Shown: positions 42,721 through 51,498, counted from the first letter of the stretch. The stretch is DNA of 64,000 nt from Nonomuraea endophytica (GCF_014203235.1 NZ_JACHIN010000012.1:62001-126000); one strand, 5' to 3'. Numbers and translations: made by a program. Notes: a model not told the origin generated them from the sequence alone.

Positions 42721-43386
42721 TCAGGAGATCCCGAGCCGGTGGCGGACGGCGCGTCCTTCGGCCATGTCGTAGGGGCCGAGGATCGCGTCGGCCTCCTTCC
42801 AGCAGCGCAGGGCTCGTTCCGGGTCACCGAGGTCGGACCACGCCTGGCCGAGGCGGTTCAGGATCCTACCGGTGAGCAAGGGGTCGTTCATCGACTGGTA
42901 GAGCGGCAGCGCCTCCTCGCCGACCTTCACCGCCTCTTCCGGACGGCCCAGCGCGCGGTAGGCGTCCATGAGGCGATGCGACGCCCACGCCGCCCTGAGC
43001 GGCAGCCCGCCCTCGCGGTAGGCCTGAACGCTCTTGAGCAGGCTGTCGACGGCCTCCTCCATGTCGCCGGAACGGAACGCCGCCGCCGCGGCGCCCAGGT
43101 GGTTGACCCCGATGCCCTGGGTGTCGCCGATCGCGTGCGCCAGCCGGAGCCCCCGCGTCACGTGCGCCCTGGCCTCGCCGACGAAACCGGCGTCGCCCAG
43201 CGCCATGGCGAGCAGGCCGTGCGCGCTGGCCGCCAGCCGGGGGCTGTCCTGCGCCTCCGCGACGGCCAGCGCCGCCGACAGCAGGCTGATCGCCTCGTCG
43301 ACGCCGCGCACCCGAAGCGCCCCCAGGCCCAGCGCGTGCAGGACGGCGCCGAGGATGAGCCGGTCGCAACCTCGCCGAACAGTCAT
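42721..43386 (-). CDS. TPR-repeat protein, possibly the detached C-terminal part of a SARP-type regulator
   Basis: A 221-aa all-helical protein with about four to five tetratricopeptide units (AISLLSAALAVAEAQ, ARAHVTRGLRLAHAIGDTQG, AVDSLLKSVQAYREGG, ALRCWKEADAILG). The pattern with GLRLAHAIGDTQGIGVNHLG is that of C-terminal TPR arrays of AfsR/SARP-type and LuxR-type regulators. It has no DNA-binding part. ATG 43386 chosen, weak RBS. A SARP gene lacking such an array lies upstream on the same strand. Confidence 0.7.
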   Translation of the reverse strand: MTVRRGCDRLILGAVLHALGLGALRVRGVDEAISLLSAALAVAEAQDSPRLAASAHGLLAMALGDAGFVGEARAHVTRGLRLAHAIGDTQGIGVNHLGAAAAAFRSGDMEEAVDSLLKSVQAYREGGLPLRAAWASHRLMDAYRALGRPEEAVKVGEEALPLYQSMNDPLLTGRILNRLGQAWSDLGDPERALRCWKEADAILGPYDMAEGRAVRHRLGIS

Positions 43387-43525
43387 CAAGCAGTCTGCCC
43401 CCACCGATTGACAGCACATTGACGGAGCCGCCGGTCATCCATCTAGCTCCCGGAGACCGGCCGTCCATCGTTCATCAAGATCGGGTCTGCAGGATCCAAG
43501 GGTTACTTCGACCTGGAGACTCTTG

Positions 43526-44356
43526 ATGAAGTGGAATCAGCTCACGATGGGCGCCGGCGTCCTGCTCGTCGCCACCATGCTGTCCGCCTGTGGCAGCACG
43601 GACGTACCGGCGGTGGCCAAGGAGAGCGCCGCCCCCGAAACGACCGCCCCCGCACCCGCACCAAAGGGAAAGTTCATCGCCGAGTACGGCAAGGCGGACA
43701 CCGAAGTCGCCATCGAGGGACTGGAGCGGCTGAAGCCCGGCAAAGTGCTCGAAGGCTTCGCCACCACCCTCAACGGGATGCTCAAACTGCCGCACGACGT
43801 CACCCTGGCCGGTGAGCAGTGCGACCAGGTGAACGCCTACTACAGCCCGGACGAGAAGAAGATCACGATGTGCTACGAGCTCGTGGCCGACGGCTTCTCC
43901 CGGTACCGCGACAAGGCCGAGACCGATGAGGAGAACGACCAGCACGGCCAGGCCAACCTCATCGACACGCTCTTCCACGAGCTCGGCCACGCCGTGATCG
44001 ACATCTACGACCTGCCCGCTCTCGGCAAGGAGGACGACGCGGCCGACCAGTTGTCCGCGTTCATCATGTCCCAGGGCGACGGCGACGACTCCGCGAGCAT
44101 CCAGACGATCAACTACTACTTCGCGTCGGCCGGCGACCAGGACCGGGCCGCGCTGCCGTTCTATGACGAGCACTCGATGGACGAGCAGCGGGCGTACAAC
44201 TACATGTGCTGGATCTACGGCTCCGATCCCAAGGGCTACGCCGACTGGGTCGGCGAGGACGGGTTGCCGGAGGAGCGTGCCGCGAGATGTCCGGGCGAGT
44301 ACGAGAAGCTCTCCAACTCCTGGTCGAAGCTGCTGGAGCCGCACATCAAGGACTGA
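43526..44356 (+). CDS. DUF4344-type putative zinc metallopeptidase lipoprotein
   Basis: A 276-aa lipoprotein: lipobox LSAC with Cys22, a proline/alanine-rich linker (PAPAPKG), then a domain with zinc motif His151-Glu152-His155 (FHELGHAVID) and a later DQLSAF/ADW region. This fits DUF4344, a family of putative metallopeptidases anchored outside the cell. GGAG stands 7 nt before ATG 43526. It lies opposite in orientation to both neighbours, and its last 11 nt overlap the SARP gene's end. Confidence 0.88.
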   Translation: MKWNQLTMGAGVLLVATMLSACGSTDVPAVAKESAAPETTAPAPAPKGKFIAEYGKADTEVAIEGLERLKPGKVLEGFATTLNGMLKLPHDVTLAGEQCDQVNAYYSPDEKKITMCYELVADGFSRYRDKAETDEENDQHGQANLIDTLFHELGHAVIDIYDLPALGKEDDAADQLSAFIMSQGDGDDSASIQTINYYFASAGDQDRAALPFYDEHSMDEQRAYNYMCWIYGSDPKGYADWVGEDGLPEERAARCPGEYEKLSNSWSKLLEPHIKD

Positions 44357-46166
44357 GGGCGAACTGCGGGACACCGGCCCGCACGCCTTCGATGACGGCC
44401 TGCCGTACGACGGGCTGGTTGAACCGCAGCGGCGACTCGTCGCCGAGGATTCCCATGCCGACCAGTGCCGACAGGGCGGCGGCCGCCTGGCTGTCCGGCA
44501 GACCCGCGAGGTCGGCCACGGCATGGAACTCGGCCGCGTGGTCGAGCGTCGCGACCGCCCTGGCCAGCGCGGCGGCCCCGGGACCGGCGTGGCGCAGCTG
44601 GCCGGCCACCCACCGCTCGATGGAGGTGGACCGCTTGCCCGCACCCCGCGCCTTCATGTGCTCGGTGAGCAGAAGCGTGTTGCCGCCCGTCTCCCGCAGG
44701 CACGCGGCGATGAACGCGGGCTCCGGTTCCGCGCCGAGCAACTCCGCGGCCAGGGCCGCGGCCGCCTCGCCGGGCAGGCCGCCCAGGGGCACGAGGCCGA
44801 AGAGCGCGCAGAGCGACTCGAGCAGCTGGTCGTCGCCGGACGGCACGCCGGTCGCCCTGGTCGCGGTGACCAGGAGAGGAACGTGCTCGACGCGCCTGGC
44901 CAGGTAGGCCAGCCAGCGCAACGAGCCGGGGTCGCACCACTGCAGGTCGTCGATGGCGATCAGCAGCGGCACCCGCTCCGCGAGCCGTACGGCCAGCCGG
45001 TAGAGCGCGTGCAGCGCGTCGGGACCACCCGACGACGGCCGGTTGTGCCAGACGATGTCGGCCGCGGGTTCGAGCGTCCCGCTGAGCAGGTGCCGCCGCT
45101 CCTGCGCGGGCAGGCAGTACAGGATCGGCTCGAAGATCTGCCGGGCCACGCCGTACTCGTACTCGCGTTCCAGCGGGTGCCCTTGCGCCCACGCGGTCTG
45201 GAATCCGCGCATGTCGGCCAGTGCCTCCACCCCCCGCAGCAGCTGCGTCTTGCCGGCGCCCGGCACGCCGTCGAAGAGCAGGCTGCCGCCGGTGCCGGAC
45301 TCGGCGGCAGCCATGGCCGCTCCGGCGGTCGCGAGCTGGTCGTCGCGGCCGAGGCAGCGCAGCCGGACGATCGGCTTCCTGATCGCCACCGGCGCCGGCG
45401 GCAGGTCGAGCTCGGAGGTCTGCGAGAGGATGTCCGCCTCAAGCTTGCGCAGCTCGGGCCCGGGATCGACGCCCAGCTCCCCGGCCAGATAACGACGTGC
45501 CTCGCTCAGCACGGCAAGGGCGTCACCCTGCCTGGACGAGCGATACAGGCCCAGTGCGAGCAGCCGCCAGCCCTCCTCACGGATGGGCTGGGCGCGCGCG
45601 TGCGCTTCCAGCTCGGGTACGGCCTCGGCGTGTCGGCCCAGGGCGAGCAGGGTGTCGAGCCGGTGTTCCGTGGCCCCGAGCCGGAGTTCCTGCAGCCTGG
45701 CCACCTCTCCCCGCGCCCACAGGGTGTGCGCGAACTCGGCGTAGGCCGGCCCCCTCCACAGCTCGGACGCCTCGTCGATCAGGGCGAGCGCGGTACGCGG
45801 ATCGGCGGCCACCCTCGCCTGCCGTAGCAACTCCTCGAACCTGGCCGAGTCGAGCGCCGCCTCGTCCACCCGGAGCACGTAGCCGCGCGGCTCGGTGATC
45901 AGCACGGACGGGCGGCCAGGCTCCTGAGCGGGCGGCTCGACCACGCGACGCAGCCGGCAGATGAACGTACGCAGCGAGGACAGCGCCTGCGGCGGCGGGC
46001 AGCCCTCCCAAAGGTCGTCTATGAGCTGGTCGACGGGGTTGACCCTCCCGGGCGACAGCAGCAGCCGGGCGAGAACCGCCCTGTTGCGCGGCGTCCCCAC
46101 ATCGAGGCGATCATCTCCCCGCCACACCTCAACAGTTCCGAGCACGCCGAAACGCATCGGCCTCAT
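44346..46166 (-). CDS. SARP-family regulator with BTAD and AAA ATPase domains
   Basis: A 606-aa regulator. OmpR-like winged helix at residues 1-95 (RFGVLGTVEVWRGD, LSSLRTFICRLRRVV), BTAD domain 100-245, AAA domain from about 275 with Walker A GVPGAGKT and Walker B LLIAIDDLQWCD, then a helical tail ending QFALSP. SARPs activate secondary-metabolite or developmental genes. The usual long C-terminal TPR region is missing, and the stop overlaps the convergent metallopeptidase gene. ATG 46166 has GGGGGG 7 nt upstream. Confidence 0.88.
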   Translation of the reverse strand: MRPMRFGVLGTVEVWRGDDRLDVGTPRNRAVLARLLLSPGRVNPVDQLIDDLWEGCPPPQALSSLRTFICRLRRVVEPPAQEPGRPSVLITEPRGYVLRVDEAALDSARFEELLRQARVAADPRTALALIDEASELWRGPAYAEFAHTLWARGEVARLQELRLGATEHRLDTLLALGRHAEAVPELEAHARAQPIREEGWRLLALGLYRSSRQGDALAVLSEARRYLAGELGVDPGPELRKLEADILSQTSELDLPPAPVAIRKPIVRLRCLGRDDQLATAGAAMAAAESGTGGSLLFDGVPGAGKTQLLRGVEALADMRGFQTAWAQGHPLEREYEYGVARQIFEPILYCLPAQERRHLLSGTLEPAADIVWHNRPSSGGPDALHALYRLAVRLAERVPLLIAIDDLQWCDPGSLRWLAYLARRVEHVPLLVTATRATGVPSGDDQLLESLCALFGLVPLGGLPGEAAAALAAELLGAEPEPAFIAACLRETGGNTLLLTEHMKARGAGKRSTSIERWVAGQLRHAGPGAAALARAVATLDHAAEFHAVADLAGLPDSQAAAALSALVGMGILGDESPLRFNQPVVRQAVIEGVRAGVPQFALSP

Positions 46167-46251
46167 CGCTGACCCCCCAACGGTTCTGATCTGGTCGGAG
46201 GCCATGGTGGGGGAGGCCGGTAGACGTTTCGTAGACGAAGTGTCGACGACC

Positions 46252-46821
46252 TCAGGACGGTGGGTCCTCGGCGGCGGGCATCGTGAAGAAGCGCAGGAAG
46301 ACCGGCCGCGCCCCGGGTGAGGCGTCCTCCGGCGCGCGCCCGAACCTGGACAGCAGCGCCATGTACGCCTCGAAGAACTCGTCGAGCTCCTCCGCGTTCA
46401 GGTGAGTGAGCCCGCGGGAGGCCCTCGCCCACTCCCCGTACCGCTGATGGTCACGGAAGAAACGGCGGGCGAGTTCCAGCTCCTCCTCGACCTTGAACTC
46501 GGTGATGTCGTCCAGGAGCTGCCGCGACTCCTCGTCCAGCTCGCTCGCCGAGGGCCAGCGCAGGTCGCGGCTGATCTGCCGCCACCAGCGTTCCCTGCCG
46601 GTCGACCGCTCGGGGATCTCCTCGATGAACCCGTTGTGCTCCAGCTGGCGCAGGTGATAGCTGAGCGTCCCGGTGTTCTCGCCGAGCGCCCGGCTGAGCG
46701 TGGTGGACGTGGCGGGGCCGTGGATGCCGAGATGCTGCAGGATCCGCTGTCGCAGCGGATGGCCGAGCGCCTTGAGCGCACCTGGGTCGCTGAGCTGCCG
46801 GATCGGCGGTCTGTTCGCCAC
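46252..46821 (-). CDS. ArsR/HTH_20-type winged-helix regulator
   Basis: A 189-aa regulator: winged helix at residues 12-75 (ALKALGHPLRQRILQHLG, STTLSRALGENTGTLSYHLRQLE), then a helical C-terminal part (FKVEEELELARRFFRDHQRYGEW) typical of actinomycete helix-turn-helix_20 proteins. GTG start. It is divergent from the M28 peptidase, with a 36-bp composite palindrome between; it probably represses that gene. Confidence 0.88.
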   Translation of the reverse strand: MANRPPIRQLSDPGALKALGHPLRQRILQHLGIHGPATSTTLSRALGENTGTLSYHLRQLEHNGFIEEIPERSTGRERWWRQISRDLRWPSASELDEESRQLLDDITEFKVEEELELARRFFRDHQRYGEWARASRGLTHLNAEELDEFFEAYMALLSRFGRAPEDASPGARPVFLRFFTMPAAEDPPS

Positions 46822-46850
46822 GCCGAGAGCCTACAGCCTCTCGCGTCCAC

Positions 46851-46886
46851 ATTGCAGAATTTTCGCTGCAGCATTTCTTCTGCAAT
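46851..46886. promoter_or_regulatory. 36-bp composite palindrome (ArsR-type operator candidate)
   Basis: Outer arms ATTGCAGAA (46851-46859) and TTCTGCAAT (46878-46886) and the central palindrome GCTGCAGC (46865-46872) share exactly the same centre. Four TGCAG/CTGCA words in 36 bp suggest binding of two dimers. It lies 30 bp from the regulator start and 34 bp from the peptidase start. Confidence 0.75.
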
Positions 46887-46920
46887 ACTCCACGGCAACC
46901 TGACACAGGAGTGAACGAGG

Positions 46921-49227
46921 ATGACAACAGCAGCCGCGGACCAGCCCGCGCCGGGAAGCCGGCGCTCACTCGCTGCCGGACTCATGGCCCTGTGCGTGCT
47001 CCTCCTGATCGCCGTGGGCGCGATCTGGGACACCACCCCGACCGAGGTGAGCCCCGCCGACGCCCCCGGCCGGGAGTTCAGCGCCCAGCGGGCCTTCGCC
47101 CAGATCGAGCGCTTCGCCGTAAAACCCCATCCAGTCGGTACGGCGGAGCACGCCCGCGTCCGCGACTACCTGGTGGGCGAGTTAAGGCGGCTGGGCCTGC
47201 GGCCCGAGGTGCACGAGGCGGTGGGCGTCTCACCGATCGACGAGCAGGGCGACCCCGTCACCGCCGGGCGCGTCTTCAACATCGTCGCCGTGATCCCCGG
47301 GACCGCCCCCACCGGCCGCGTCCTGGTCACCGCCCACTACGACTCGGTCCCCGAGGGACCGGGCGCCAACGACGACGGAGCCGGTACGGCGGCCGCCGTC
47401 GAAACGGCCAGGGCGCTGACAGCGGACGGCACCCGGCTGCGCAACGACGTGGTGTTCCTCATCACCGACGCCGAGGAGGCCGGGCTCCTGGGCTCGGAGG
47501 CGTTCGTCAAGGACCACCCGCTCGCGCGCGGCCGGAACGTGGTGCTCAACAACGAGGCGCGCGGCGCCAAGGGGCCGGTGCTGATGTTCCGGAGCACGGA
47601 GTCGAACTCCGGCCTGATCTCCACGTTCGGCTCGGCGGCGCCCATGCCCGTGGCCGACTCCGTGTACGCCGAGCTGATGAAGCTGCTCAACAACGACACC
47701 GACTTCACCGCCTTCAAACCCGGCGGGATGGCCGTGCTCGACTCCGCCTACGCCAACGGCGGCACCCTGTACCACAGCGTTCTCGACGACCCCGCGCACG
47801 TCGATCTCGCGGCGCTGCAGCAGATGGGCGACAACACGCTGGCGCTCGTACGTTCGTTCGGCGGCGCCGACCTGGCGCGGCTGAGCACCGGGGGCGACCT
47901 GGTCTACTTCAACGTCCCGCCCGGCCTGCTGGTCCGCTATCCGACCTGGGCGGCTTCGCTGCTGGGCGGGGTCGCGCTGCTCGCCGTACTGGCGCTGATC
48001 TTCCTGGCCCGCCGCCGGGGCGCCGTCACGGGGCGGCGCACGCTCCTCGCCACCGCGCTCGCCCTGGTCCCGATCGGCGCCGGGGCCGCCGTCGGCGCCT
48101 TCTTCTGGGACCTGCTCAAGGTTCTCCGACCCGGACTCAGCGGCACCGCCACCACGACGCCGTACCGGCCTGAGCTGTTCTGGCTCGCCGTGCTGATGCT
48201 CGCGGTGACGATCCTGGTCACCTGGTACGCGCTGCTGCGCCGCCGCGTCGGCCCCGCCGAACTGGCGCTGGGCGTGCTGACCTGGGCGGGCCTGATCGCT
48301 CTCGGCCTCGGCATCGTCGCGCCCGGCGCGTCGCACCTCGCCGCCTGGCCCGCCCTGGGCGCCGCGCTGGGCGGGCTGGCCGCGCTCCGCTGCCCGCCGC
48401 GGTGGCGCGTCCCCGTCCTCACCGCCGCTCTCGTGCCGGGCGCCCTGATCCTACTGCCCAGCGCGTGGAACACGCTGCCGATGGGCCTGCGGTACGCGGG
48501 CTACGCGCCCATACCGCTGACGATCCTCTTCGGCGGCCTCCTGCTACCGGTGATCGAGACGCTCTGGCCGCGGCGGCGTACCCCGCTGATCCCGCTGACC
48601 GCGCTGGTCGTCTCACTCGCCCTGGTGGCGACGGGCCTGCTGGCCGAGCCGATCGACAAGCGGCACCCGCGACGGACCAGCCTGGCGTACGGCCTCGACG
48701 CGGACACCGGCAAGGCCGTCTGGCTGACCTCGAACAAGCCCGACCCATGGGCTCGCCGGTACGGCGGCGCCCCCGCGACCGGCCACCCCCTGGCGGAGCT
48801 GTGGGGCGGCGGCGCCGACCTCCTCAGCCCCGCGCGGACCGCCCCGCTTCCGGCGCCCACGCTGCGGGTGCTCGAGGACACCACCCGGCAGGGCCTGCGA
48901 ACCCTGCGCGTCCGGCTCCACTCCGCGCGCGGAGCGACCATGGTCGGCCTGCGCGTGGCCGGGGACACCACGACCGTGACCTCGCTGACCGTCGAGGGCC
49001 GTTCCCTGACACCCGATCCGGTGGGGTTCGTCTTCGACGCCGCCGGGCCCGGGGGCGTGGAGGCGTCGCTGACGGTCAAGGCTCCGGCCGGCAAGATCCG
49101 GCTCCTGGTCACCGACGTCAGCCGGAATCCCGGTGAGCTGTCGGCACTTCCCGGCTTCATCCCCCCACCGGACTGGCTGTTCCTGGGCGACACCAAGATC
49201 TCCGTCACCAGGTCGTACACCGTCTGA
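46921..49227 (+). CDS. Membrane-bound M28 zinc peptidase
   Basis: A 768-aa protein: N-terminal membrane helix (18-36), an extracytoplasmic M28 domain at 55-320 with metal ligands His139 and Asp141 (VTAHYDS), Asp151 (GANDDGAG), Glu185/186 (TDAEEAGLLGS), Glu212 (NNEARG) and a later His (LYHSVLDD), then about eight helices (335-590) and a C-terminal beta-rich domain. The layout resembles ERMP1/vacuolar-type M28 membrane peptidases. CAGGAG lies before the ATG. Controlled, by inference, by the divergent ArsR-type gene. Confidence 0.9.
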   Translation: MTTAAADQPAPGSRRSLAAGLMALCVLLLIAVGAIWDTTPTEVSPADAPGREFSAQRAFAQIERFAVKPHPVGTAEHARVRDYLVGELRRLGLRPEVHEAVGVSPIDEQGDPVTAGRVFNIVAVIPGTAPTGRVLVTAHYDSVPEGPGANDDGAGTAAAVETARALTADGTRLRNDVVFLITDAEEAGLLGSEAFVKDHPLARGRNVVLNNEARGAKGPVLMFRSTESNSGLISTFGSAAPMPVADSVYAELMKLLNNDTDFTAFKPGGMAVLDSAYANGGTLYHSVLDDPAHVDLAALQQMGDNTLALVRSFGGADLARLSTGGDLVYFNVPPGLLVRYPTWAASLLGGVALLAVLALIFLARRRGAVTGRRTLLATALALVPIGAGAAVGAFFWDLLKVLRPGLSGTATTTPYRPELFWLAVLMLAVTILVTWYALLRRRVGPAELALGVLTWAGLIALGLGIVAPGASHLAAWPALGAALGGLAALRCPPRWRVPVLTAALVPGALILLPSAWNTLPMGLRYAGYAPIPLTILFGGLLLPVIETLWPRRRTPLIPLTALVVSLALVATGLLAEPIDKRHPRRTSLAYGLDADTGKAVWLTSNKPDPWARRYGGAPATGHPLAELWGGGADLLSPARTAPLPAPTLRVLEDTTRQGLRTLRVRLHSARGATMVGLRVAGDTTTVTSLTVEGRSLTPDPVGFVFDAAGPGGVEASLTVKAPAGKIRLLVTDVSRNPGELSALPGFIPPPDWLFLGDTKISVTRSYTV

Positions 49228-49321
49228 CCTCACCACGACCCGGCGCCGTGCGGATCCGTCACGCGCGGATGCCGCTCCCCGCCGGGGCGGCGGTCGTGGC
49301 CGTGGGACGCATGCGGAAGGC

Positions 49322-49600
49322 GTCTCCGGCAGCAGCCTGGTGATGGCGACGATCGAGAGCACGGGTATCGCGGCCGCGCCGGCTCCCATCACGACCCGGC
49401 CGAGCACGAGCACGAGGAGATCCGGGGCGAGGGCGCAGATCAGGCTGCCGGCGGCGTACATGAGCAGGGCGAAGACGAACAGCCGCCGCAGGCTGACCCG
49501 GTCGGAGACGCGGCCGTAGAAGGGGATGCCGATCGAGAACATCAGCAGGAAGCCGGTGACAACCCACGCGAGCTCCGCCTCTGCTCGGTCAGCGAGTGGG
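49322..49600 (-). pseudogene. Fragment of a major facilitator transporter
   Basis: The reverse strand encodes AELAWVVTGFLLMFSIG, GIPFYGRVSDRVSLRRLFV and a following helix up to VVMGAGAAAIPVLSIVAI: the end of helix 1 through helix 4 of an MFS carrier, with the loop 2-3 motif GRVSDRVSLRR. After LLPE near 49325 the frame loses all similarity, and no upstream start or first helix exists before the Rrf2 gene. A truncated remnant; the sequence from 49228 to 49321 shows nothing else. Confidence 0.75.
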
Positions 49601-50035
49601 CAACGCGAGTTCGCGCTCGATGTCCAGCGTCCGCTGGACCAGGTGGGCGATGGTGGTGCGGCCGAGCCTTTCCTCCATGGCCCGCTCCGCGTCCTGGAAC
49701 TCCACTTCGAGCAACGCCTGGATGTTGCGCCCCACCTCGCACTGGGAGCTGGGCTCGTGGGGGTGCCGGGACAGGATCGGCCCCGCCTCGACGGCGCGGT
49801 AGGCGTCGTACAGCGTGATCTCGCGGGCCGGGCGGGCGAGGGACCAGCCGCCGCCGCGCCCCTCGGTGGCCCACACCAGCCCGGCGTCCCGCAGGCTGCC
49901 GAGGATGCGGCGCACGAGAACCGGGTTGCTGGCCAGGCTGTCCGCGATCTCCGCGGAGGTCAGCGTGCGCTCGCCCCAGCGCGCCAACATCGTGAGCGCG
50001 TGAATCGCGACCGCGCTCCTGCTGCTGAGACCCAC
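49589..50035 (-). CDS. Rrf2-family transcriptional regulator
   Basis: A 148-aa regulator with the Rrf2 winged helix (SRSAVAIHALTMLARWGE, TSAEIADSLASNPVLVRRILGSLRDAGLV, GRGGGWSLARP). Only one cysteine is near the cluster position (SSQCEVGR), so an Fe-S cluster of the NsrR/IscR type is unlikely. The frame extends to 50098; GTG 50035 has GAAGGG 6 nt upstream and is preferred. It is divergent from the 134-aa gene and overlaps the MFS fragment. Confidence 0.88.
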   Translation of the reverse strand: MGLSSRSAVAIHALTMLARWGERTLTSAEIADSLASNPVLVRRILGSLRDAGLVWATEGRGGGWSLARPAREITLYDAYRAVEAGPILSRHPHEPSSQCEVGRNIQALLEVEFQDAERAMEERLGRTTIAHLVQRTLDIERELALPTR

Positions 50036-50059
50036 CGCCACCCCTTCGCGTCCGTCCGA

Positions 50060-50073
50060 ACTGTAATGACAGT
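50060..50073. promoter_or_regulatory. Candidate Rrf2 operator (ACTGT-N4-ACAGT)
   Basis: A 14-bp inverted repeat ACTGT-AATG-ACAGT lies 24 bp upstream of the Rrf2 start, with a further TGCAGTT half-like word 10 bp on. Spacing and symmetry suit a winged-helix dimer. Confidence 0.55.
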
Positions 50074-50222
50074 AGTTGCAGTTAAGGGTGATCGTCAATC
50101 CCCGGAGACGTGTCAGCGGGGGTGTCAGGGCGGTGACGGCCCGGTATCAGAGCGGTCGGCGAAGGTTGGGGACATGAACAGGCCGGGTCCCACCGGCCAC
50201 CGACTCCAAGGAGCACACCATC

Positions 50223-50627
50223 ATGAGCGTCACCTTCTCCGACCAGGACCAGTTCACCCTCCGTCTCGCCGCGTGGGGCGCCGTCTCGCTGATGTCCGCC
50301 GCCGGCATCGCGGACTCGGCCCACAGGGTCGGCACCCACGGCTCCCTCGCGCTGACCTCGGCGACCGGCCCGGTCGGCCACGTGCTCGCCAAGGCGCCCA
50401 AGGGCGTGAAGTACGGCAAGACCGTCGCCGAACTCGCCGACCAGGTGCTTCCCGCCCTGACCGCCGCCATGGCCCTGCTGAAGGAGCAGGCCCCGGCCGA
50501 GGCCGACAACTTCCGCGGCACCGTCCTCGTCGCCATCGACGCGGCCGCCAGTAGCGGGAAGAGCGAGCCCAGCCCCACGCTGGTCGAGATGGCCCGCAAG
50601 ATCACCGAAGCCCTTGACGCCGCCTGA
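50223..50627 (+). CDS. Conserved hypothetical protein, 134 aa
   Basis: A small soluble protein with no signal peptide and a mainly helical look (LRLAAWGAVSLMSAAG, KTVAELADQVLPALTAAMALLKEQ, TLVEMARKITEAL). AAGGAG stands 9 nt before the ATG. It is divergent from the Rrf2 gene, so it is the most likely regulated target. I do not recognise a family and assign no function. Confidence 0.78.
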   Translation: MSVTFSDQDQFTLRLAAWGAVSLMSAAGIADSAHRVGTHGSLALTSATGPVGHVLAKAPKGVKYGKTVAELADQVLPALTAAMALLKEQAPAEADNFRGTVLVAIDAAASSGKSEPSPTLVEMARKITEALDAA

Positions 50628-50721
50628 TCGGATGTCAGGGAACCCGCAGCTCCGGCCGGTCCTGTCCGGCGGCGGCCGTCTACTCGGCCGCCGCCGTGAC
50701 CGCCACCGGCCGGCCGACGAC

Positions 50722-50820
50722 TGAGGCGACGACTGAGCCGACGACGCAGGCGACCACGACTGAGGCGACCACGACTGAGGCGACCACGACTGAGGCGACC
50801 ACGACTGAGGTGACATTGAC
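50722..50820. repeat. 15-bp tandem repeat array (TGAGGCGACCACGAC)
   Basis: Three exact 15-bp units (50761-50805) are preceded by a near copy (50746-50760) and shorter 12-bp variants from 50722, and followed by a diverged unit (50806-50820). The array ends 3 bp before the ATG of the next gene. No supported gene covers it. Confidence 0.85.
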
Positions 50821-50823
50821 GGC

Positions 50824-51498
50824 ATGCCAGGACGACGACTGACCCAGCAGGACCGCCAGCGCATCGCGGCCGGGCTCACCGACGGACTCTCCTACCGCGA
50901 GATCGCCAGGCGGCTCGACCGGCCGACCTCGACGATCACCCGGGAGATCGCCCGCAACGGCGGCCACAACGACTACCGCCCCCAGCAGGCGCACCAGGCG
51001 TCGATCCAGCGCGCCCGCCGCGGCACACCGGCACTCCCGCACGCGGCCACGTCACCGATCAGCACGATGGAGCAGGAGACCATCGAGATGGCGGTCAGGG
51101 CCGGGATGCCGAGGACGGCCGCGCACGTGCACCACGACCTGCTGGTGTCCGAGGACGGCAGGCGCACCGCCGCCGAGTTGGCCCGCAGGCTGAAGGTCAG
51201 TCCCGCGTCGATATCCGTGGCCGTGAACTTCCTGGTCCAGCAGGGCCTCGTCCGCCGCGAGCGCGACCCTCGGCGGCGCCGCGACATCTACGTCATCGAC
51301 GACGACGTCTGGTATCACGCGATCATGATCAGCGAGCGGCGGACACTGGAGACGGCCCAGGCCGTGAAGGCGGCGGCCGAGACCTACGGGCTCGACACCC
51401 CTGTGGGGCGGCGCCTGGCCAAGACGGCGGTGTATCTGGAACACGTCAGCCTGGACATCATGGAGTCGGCCGCCCGCTGGCGCACCCTCCTGGCCTGA
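50824..51498 (+). CDS. Regulator with HTH_38 (IS30-like) and MarR/GbsR-type winged helix
   Basis: A 224-aa protein with two DNA-binding modules. Residues 5-50 form the HTH_38 motif known from IS30 transposases (LTQQDRQRIAAGLTDGLSYREIARRLDRPTSTITREI), split here into family blocks; residues 90-165 form a MarR/GbsR winged helix (AAELARRLKVSPASISVAVNFLVQQGLVRRERD). There is no transposase catalytic part, so it is a transcription factor. The upstream 15-bp repeats end 3 bp before its ATG, leaving no normal RBS. Confidence 0.85.
   Translation: MPGRRLTQQDRQRIAAGLTDGLSYREIARRLDRPTSTITREIARNGGHNDYRPQQAHQASIQRARRGTPALPHAATSPISTMEQETIEMAVRAGMPRTAAHVHHDLLVSEDGRRTAAELARRLKVSPASISVAVNFLVQQGLVRRERDPRRRRDIYVIDDDVWYHAIMISERRTLETAQAVKAAAETYGLDTPVGRRLAKTAVYLEHVSLDIMESAARWRTLLA

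Noticed and set aside
50722..50820. CRISPR-like array
   Set aside because: Units are 15 bp, directly abutting, without spacers, and no cas genes are present.
50680..51042. Open frames through the 15-bp repeats, including a VVVAS-repeat protein on the reverse strand
   Set aside because: The repeats give low-complexity products in several frames and overlap a well-supported regulator gene; no RBS supports them.
50824..51498. IS30 transposase
   Set aside because: Only the HTH_38 motif is shared; the catalytic domain and terminal inverted repeats are missing.
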